In this document: positions 59,721 through 64,000 of the stretch, piece after piece
Numbering within the stretch: the first letter of the stretch is position 1
How the letters are laid out: each line of letters opens with the position of its first letter
Assembly (NCBI GenBank): GCA_002749535.1
Contig: MZZL01000409.1
Location: 1,284,604-1,348,603 of the forward strand
DNA: 64,000 nucleotides
Direction of reading: 5' to 3'
DNA from: Apophysomyces variabilis
Taxonomy: Eukaryota; Mucoromycota; Mucoromycetes; Mucorales; Mucoraceae
Made by a program: the position numbers and the translations under genes
The notes under the pieces: model-generated
Database searches by the model: none
What the model saw: the letters and a program-made list of their open reading frames with translations, nothing else
What the model was told of the DNA's origin: nothing

Positions 59721-59804
59721 CCGGCCTTAGCTCAGTTGGTAGAGCGGAAGACTGTAGTTTAAACTGTCATCTTTAGGTCACTAGTTCGAATCTGGTAGGC
59801 CGGA
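59721..59804 (+). tRNA. tRNA-Tyr (GTA) with 11-nt intron
   Basis: Acceptor stem CCGGCCT/AGGCCGG, D arm TAGCTCAGTTGGTAGAGC (box A), anticodon loop CTGTAG, T arm ACTAG-TTCGAAT-CTGGT (box B) and discriminator A. The anticodon GTA is at 59754-59756. An 11-nt intron (59758-59768) follows position 37 as usual for eukaryotic tRNA-Tyr, and the stem AAGA/TCTT closes once it is removed. Mature length is 73 nt before CCA addition. Confidence 0.95.
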
Positions 59805-59808
59805 TATC

Positions 59809-59815
59809 TTTTTTT
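59809..59815 (+). terminator. RNA polymerase III terminator
   Basis: A run of seven T residues five bases after the tRNA-Tyr 3' end. Confidence 0.85.
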
Positions 59816-60563
59816 GAAATTTTTGCTTGATGTTACACAAAGCTGAGTATCGTAGTACAGACCATCGGCCAATCACGCTTAAGCACCGAAGAAGGCAAGT
59901 CTTTGCTTCTCTCGGTGTTTGTCCAAAAAAGATCGAATCTCCAAGAAGTTCTCATCTACCGCACTTTACCTTTTGTCTTTTTAACCGACTTCCCTTTTCT
60001 ATCATCGTACCGAGAAGATTACATAATTTAGAAGTAGAAAAAAAATATAAATATCCATGAGATCAACGAAGAATAAAACATCATCTTATCCACTTATTTT
60101 TATTGTGATTCTATCGTTCACTATCTTTGTCTCGTCTTTTCCTGGCCATTAGATTACCAGTTCAAGAATACGGCAACGACATGAGTTTGACGTATGTGGC
60201 CTTCACTTTTATTTGAAAAGTCCTTGCCCTCAGGGTCGTGTCGTTTTCGCGGTTCATAGGCAGGATTCGTAATCACTTGATTGGTGAAAAATAGATCGGT
60301 CAGCCCACAAGGTGTCAATAATAGAATATCAATCAATAAAATACAAGAGGGAAAGATGATGTCCTTTATTTGCTATTTGACTCTTATTTAAATCTTTTCG
60401 TTCTAATGTATTAGAACTACTCTGGGCATAGAAGAATTAATTTAGAAATGTTTTACATCAGATCTTAGACATTGTCGCTAGAATGTTCTTCTTGAACGGA
60501 AGGAATCGAGTCTACCTGAGAAAAAGAGACTGTAGAGTGCGACGCAAAAGGCGACAATAGTCG
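59816..60563. other. Spacer between tRNA-Tyr and dispersed repeat
   Basis: No gene or recognisable motif; short frames only. Confidence 0.4.
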
Positions 60564-61363
60564 GACACTTGCGCCAATTGATAAGAAAAGATTGTGCAAT
60601 AAGAGGAATGTAACGTATAGTGTTCAATATCTATTGTATCTTAAAGCTAGAAGTCTGTATAATAGGAACGATATTCAATGTTGTCGTACCTTGTTTCACC
60701 CAATGTTTCTCTTGAAAGATGTTTTGTGCATACTTTTTGTTCAAAGTTGTGCGCACTTTCCGGAAGAGATCGTATTAGTAAACGATAGTTATGTAGTCAT
60801 AGGAAATTATCTTGATTGAGAGTCCAGCATGCTATTCCGTATTCTTCCAATTCATAATTAGAAGATTTAATTCCACTACAGTGGAATTATGTGGTTTAAT
60901 AAATCCTCTTCTTAGTATATACTTTTGTCACACATCGGATTGATGAGCATACCAATACAAAACATAACTGAAGATGCAATAAGACATGAAGCTAAAAAAA
61001 AAAAGGAGGAAAGGGGACGATACGTCGTCTTATCGATGGAGGGGCGCGTCATGGTATGTCGCGTTAATGTTGGGGTAATTGCACAAATAGAGAAATTGTA
61101 TTCATTCAACGTCATGAAACAAAGCTGCCTTAGAAAATCCAAGAGGGACTGAAAACACAGTATGAGGAAGCAGAGCCATGGTCCAATCGTAGTGTCGCAT
61201 ACGGACGGAATAATTACATGTCTGAACTGACAGGTGTTACACGCATGAACTAACCAAGAATTTTTGTCCAGTCCGTCAATAATCGAAACGCTACGTACTT
61301 CTTACTATCAATCCATGCTCCGGTAGTGCGTCATCATCCAGCAGCTTATGTATCGTCCTTAGC
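60564..61363 (+). repeat. Dispersed repeat, copy B
   Basis: Same orientation as copy A at 26567-27357. Matches run from TTGCGCCAATTG...AAGAAAAGAT at the left to the region around ATCAATCCATGCT at the right. A plus frame at 60592-60819 (CNKRNVTYSVQYLL) and one at 60925-61152 are open here; the second is interrupted by a stop in copy A. Flanks are unrelated, so the two copies are independent insertions or an ancient dispersed duplication. Confidence 0.6.
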
Positions 61364-61920
61364 TGAACTGAAACTCTTCTTTAGTCAGTGTAGATCGCGA
61401 TAATACAGTAGCGTGGATAACTCGTCCCTTCTCCTTCGATTTCATTTACTTTGAATGAACATTGTCGGAGACAAGTAAGACCATGCTACCTTGTTGTCGT
61501 TCTTATCTTAGATCTTCGCAATTGGACTACATACAGTAAAACTGCGGCTTTTTTTGTTGTTGACTTTTAGCATTCTGTTACAGGGTTGTGCTTGCGCGAA
61601 ATCCATCTTTCTGTCAGCCCAAAGACGGCGTAAATTACCTTGTAATACGTATAATGCAGATGGTTGTTCATCCTTGTATGGCTGCAAGGTAGGATAACTC
61701 CCTTCCAATATCACCTACCCTCAATATTACTAACTAATAATATGGACTAAGCTATAGTCCCATTAAAGTCTCTATTCATGATTTTTCCACAGAAGAGTAT
61801 TTTGTCCCTTATAAGAGATTCAAGTTTCCAGTTTAATTGGAAGCTGCGTTCGAAATTACTGCGTCTCCCACTTCTGCTCCAAAAATTTTCATTCCACCTC
61901 TTAACAGATTTCACATTGGT
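61364..61920. other. Upstream region of REI1
   Basis: A 68-codon minus frame (61714-61508) containing LYVLQGNLRRLWADRKMDF lacks an ATG and is unrecognised; it might be an exon of a divergent gene. The REI1 promoter must be here. No TATA box is obvious. Confidence 0.35.
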
Positions 61921-63410
61921 ATGGTTGATCAAAGCACCACAAAGCCAGCGTCAGGACTGTACACTTGCATCTCTTGTCAAGTTGCCTTCGATTCTGCTGA
62001 GATTCAGCGTATACATTATAGATCGGACTGGCATCGGTACAATCTCAAGCGCAAAGTGGCTGATCTGCCTCCTGTAACAGCCGATCAGTTCCAGCAAAAG
62101 ACCCAAGGTAGATAACATTGCATGCTATTAATGTTAATAGCTATATAGCTCAAAAGACAGCGGAAGCTCGGGAAATTCAGACCAAGGACGAATTTAATGG
62201 ATACTGTAACGCTTGCAGGTAGAACGTCTGTTCGTATCTAATAGATCGTCTCACGCTTTTGATGCAGGAAATCATTTGGTACTCAAAATGCCTATACAAA
62301 CCATCTTCAATCAAGAAAGCACAAGGAAGCAGCATCAAAAAAGCAGAACGGGCCATCAAAACCAATCATGAAAGCACCAGAAAGCACAGAATCATCTACA
62401 CCAGATGTCGACATGATTATTACAGATGAAACCACAGAGGAGGAATTGCTAGCGAAGATCGACGAAAAAATCAAGACAGCACAACGACTGGAAGAAATCG
62501 ACTGTCTGTTTTGCTCTCAAAAATCGGATACTTTCGAGAATAATATTGAACACATGACAGCGATACATAGTTTCTTTATACCAGACATCGAGTACCTGGT
62601 CGATCTGAGAGGTCTTATCAAGTATCTTGGAGAGAAAATCAGTGTGGGAAATGTCTGTTTGTACTGTAACGGAAAGGGGCGAGGATACAGATCATTAGAG
62701 GCGGTGCGGGCTCATATGGTAAGACTTTGACAGTGTCGTACACGACGTTTTCCGTGTATTTACACCGTTGTAGACTGACAAGGGACATTGCATGATTGCC
62801 TACGAAGATGACGACGACGCAGCAGAGCTTGTAGATTTCTATGACTTCTCTTCGTCTTACCCACAGCTTGGCGAAGGAGAAGATATTGATGCTGAGTTAA
62901 GCACATTAACGCAGTCATTACAATTGGCAGAAGACGATATGTCGCTTGTTCTTCCTAGTGGAGCCGTGGTGGGTCATCGTCATCTCAAACGATACTACGA
63001 CCAAAGATTAAAGCCAGAAGAGGTAACTATTTTTCTGTAACATCGCTATCGGGGTGTGGCGGAAATGGTCAAAAGGGGAAAAAGTACTTTTATGGTGGAA
63101 TTCGACAAAAGAGTGGTTTCGATGACGAATCTGCGCAACGCAATGATTGCTGATCTTTTTTTGTTTTTGTGCTTAATCCTAGACACGAGATTCGGTGTTG
63201 ATCAACAAACTGATTGGTCAGTACTCCGACGCACAATTCGAATCGTTACGTTCTTCGGGACATAGGTCCCGACTTATGATTACCGATGGCCAAAAAGCGA
63301 CTCGGACAACAGAAGCCTTCAAAGACAAACGTACACATGAAGACTATAAGACTCGGGTGGGCATACAGACCAACAAACTACAAAAATACTTTAGAGCACA
63401 AATCATTTAG
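61921..63410 (+). CDS. REI1: 60S ribosome biogenesis factor REI1 (ZNF622 family)
   Basis: Cytoplasmic zinc-finger factor that helps release ARX1 and inspects the peptide exit tunnel of nascent 60S subunits. Exons are 61921-62107, 62149-62218, 62268-62718, 62774-63022 and 63183-63410 (introns 41, 50, 55 and 160 bp); 394 residues, close to the yeast length. Zinc finger 1 is YTCISCQVAFDSAEIQRIHY followed by SDWHRYNLKRKVA. Finger 2 is YCNACRKSFGTQNAYTNHL with RKHKE. A paired CLFC...H...H finger (DCLFCSQKSDTFENNIEHM) and CLYCNGKGRGYRSLEAVRAHM follow, then DKGHCMIAYE. The C-terminus has KATRTTEAFKDKR and KTRVGIQTNKLQKYFR, the part that enters the tunnel. Confidence 0.95.
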
Positions 63411-64000
63411 AAATATATTTCGCTGTAAACCCGAAAAGGACTAATATGCCAAACCAAGTTAGTCACTATGACATGCGATATTCGACTGATAGTAATTGGG
63501 TAACACAAACGGGTTTGCTGAAGAACAGTATTGCCCAGAATATTTCATAGAGGGACAGTGGATTTGTATATCGTAGTCAAATGATATGATACTCCCTAGC
63601 TCTGTGCTACATAACGAGATGAAAAACTAACCTACTTCTGACAGTAATTGCCTGATATTGTACATATTAATATCTAACCCGGTAGTACCTATTTTACTTT
63701 TAAAAAAATGTACCGTGATCTGCATATAAGTGTCCGCAGGGCAGAACTAAGGTTTCACCAGGTCCAAAAAAAAGATTATGTCGACTACGTACCATGCTTT
63801 TAAAAAGAAAAACTTCCAAATTAGTTTAAAATCAATCATGCAGAGCAGTAAAATGAGTTTTGCTCGGTTTAATGAAAAGCGCCACGTAATTTACGGGGAA
63901 AGAAACAGCAACCATAGTAGCTCAGGTTGAAACAATATAAAAGAGACGTATTCCAATGCCCAATTCCAATCCCCATCCACTAGATCACCTCTTCCTATTT
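63411..64000. other. Intergenic DNA at the right edge
   Basis: REI1 3' region and unassigned AT-rich DNA; no gene recognised before the window ends. Confidence 0.4.

Noticed and set aside
61508..61714. 68-codon minus-strand frame upstream of REI1
   Set aside because: No ATG and no partner exon; could be an exon but cannot be supported.
1..64000. CRISPR array, prophage or bacterial operon
   Set aside because: No regularly spaced repeats, no Shine-Dalgarno-led gene strings; the spliced genes and intron-bearing tRNA are eukaryotic.

Overview
The window looks like nuclear DNA of an early-diverging fungus, most likely Mucoromycota (Mucorales-like). The reasons are: protein-coding genes broken by many short GT-AG introns (mostly 42-92 bp), an intron-bearing tRNA-Tyr, fungal-type housekeeping genes, persistence of SNAPC1- and GEMIN5-like proteins that familiar yeasts lack, and several Fanzor-type (eukaryotic TnpB-like) loci of the kind common in this group. 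All exon joins given here were worked out by hand from reading frame, splice motifs and family conservation; nothing was run against a database.

Layout. 1-2231 holds an open, multi-exon Fanzor-like RNA-guided nuclease gene whose 5' end lies outside the window; a possible guide-RNA tail follows it. 5.0-8.2 kb has an ankyrin-repeat protein, a Fanzor C-terminal relic and PAM16 (mitochondrial import motor). 8.8-12.9 kb has the cAMP-dependent protein kinase catalytic subunit and a hexose-type sugar transporter. 13.9-18.0 kb has SNAPC1 (snRNA transcription), VPS2/CHMP2 (ESCRT-III) and ribosomal protein eS12. 20.9-26.1 kb is a transposon graveyard: a broken Fanzor of a second lineage and a broken Tc1/mariner transposase. 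It is followed by the first copy of a dispersed repeat. 28.0-31.8 kb is GEMIN5 (SMN complex). 31.8-35.9 kb is gene-poor. 35.9-39.3 kb holds convergent RRP40 (exosome) and SNF5 (chromatin remodelling). 42.2-43.4 kb is a tight divergent pair, MIC10 and an EF-hand protein. 43.9-50.7 kb holds a large intronless glycosyltransferase, an HbpS/UPF0303-family protein and L-threonine aldolase. 51.9-54.7 kb has another Fanzor-like fragment, a CobW/ZNG1-type metallochaperone GTPase and SEC61 beta. 55.7-58.1 kb is an inverted pair of LTR-like arms with a second solo LTR nested in one arm. 59.7-61.4 kb has tRNA-Tyr and the second copy of the dispersed repeat. 61.9-63.4 kb is REI1 (60S subunit maturation).

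Functionally the resident genes are unlinked housekeeping genes, with no sign of a co-regulated cluster. The unusual content is mobile: one Fanzor that appears to keep its catalytic triad, and at least three decayed Fanzor-like fragments of differing type. Other notable patterns are three genes whose first coding exon is only the start codon (PAM16, VPS2, SEC61B) and two GC-AG introns with a GCAAGT donor (threonine aldolase and the CobW protein).
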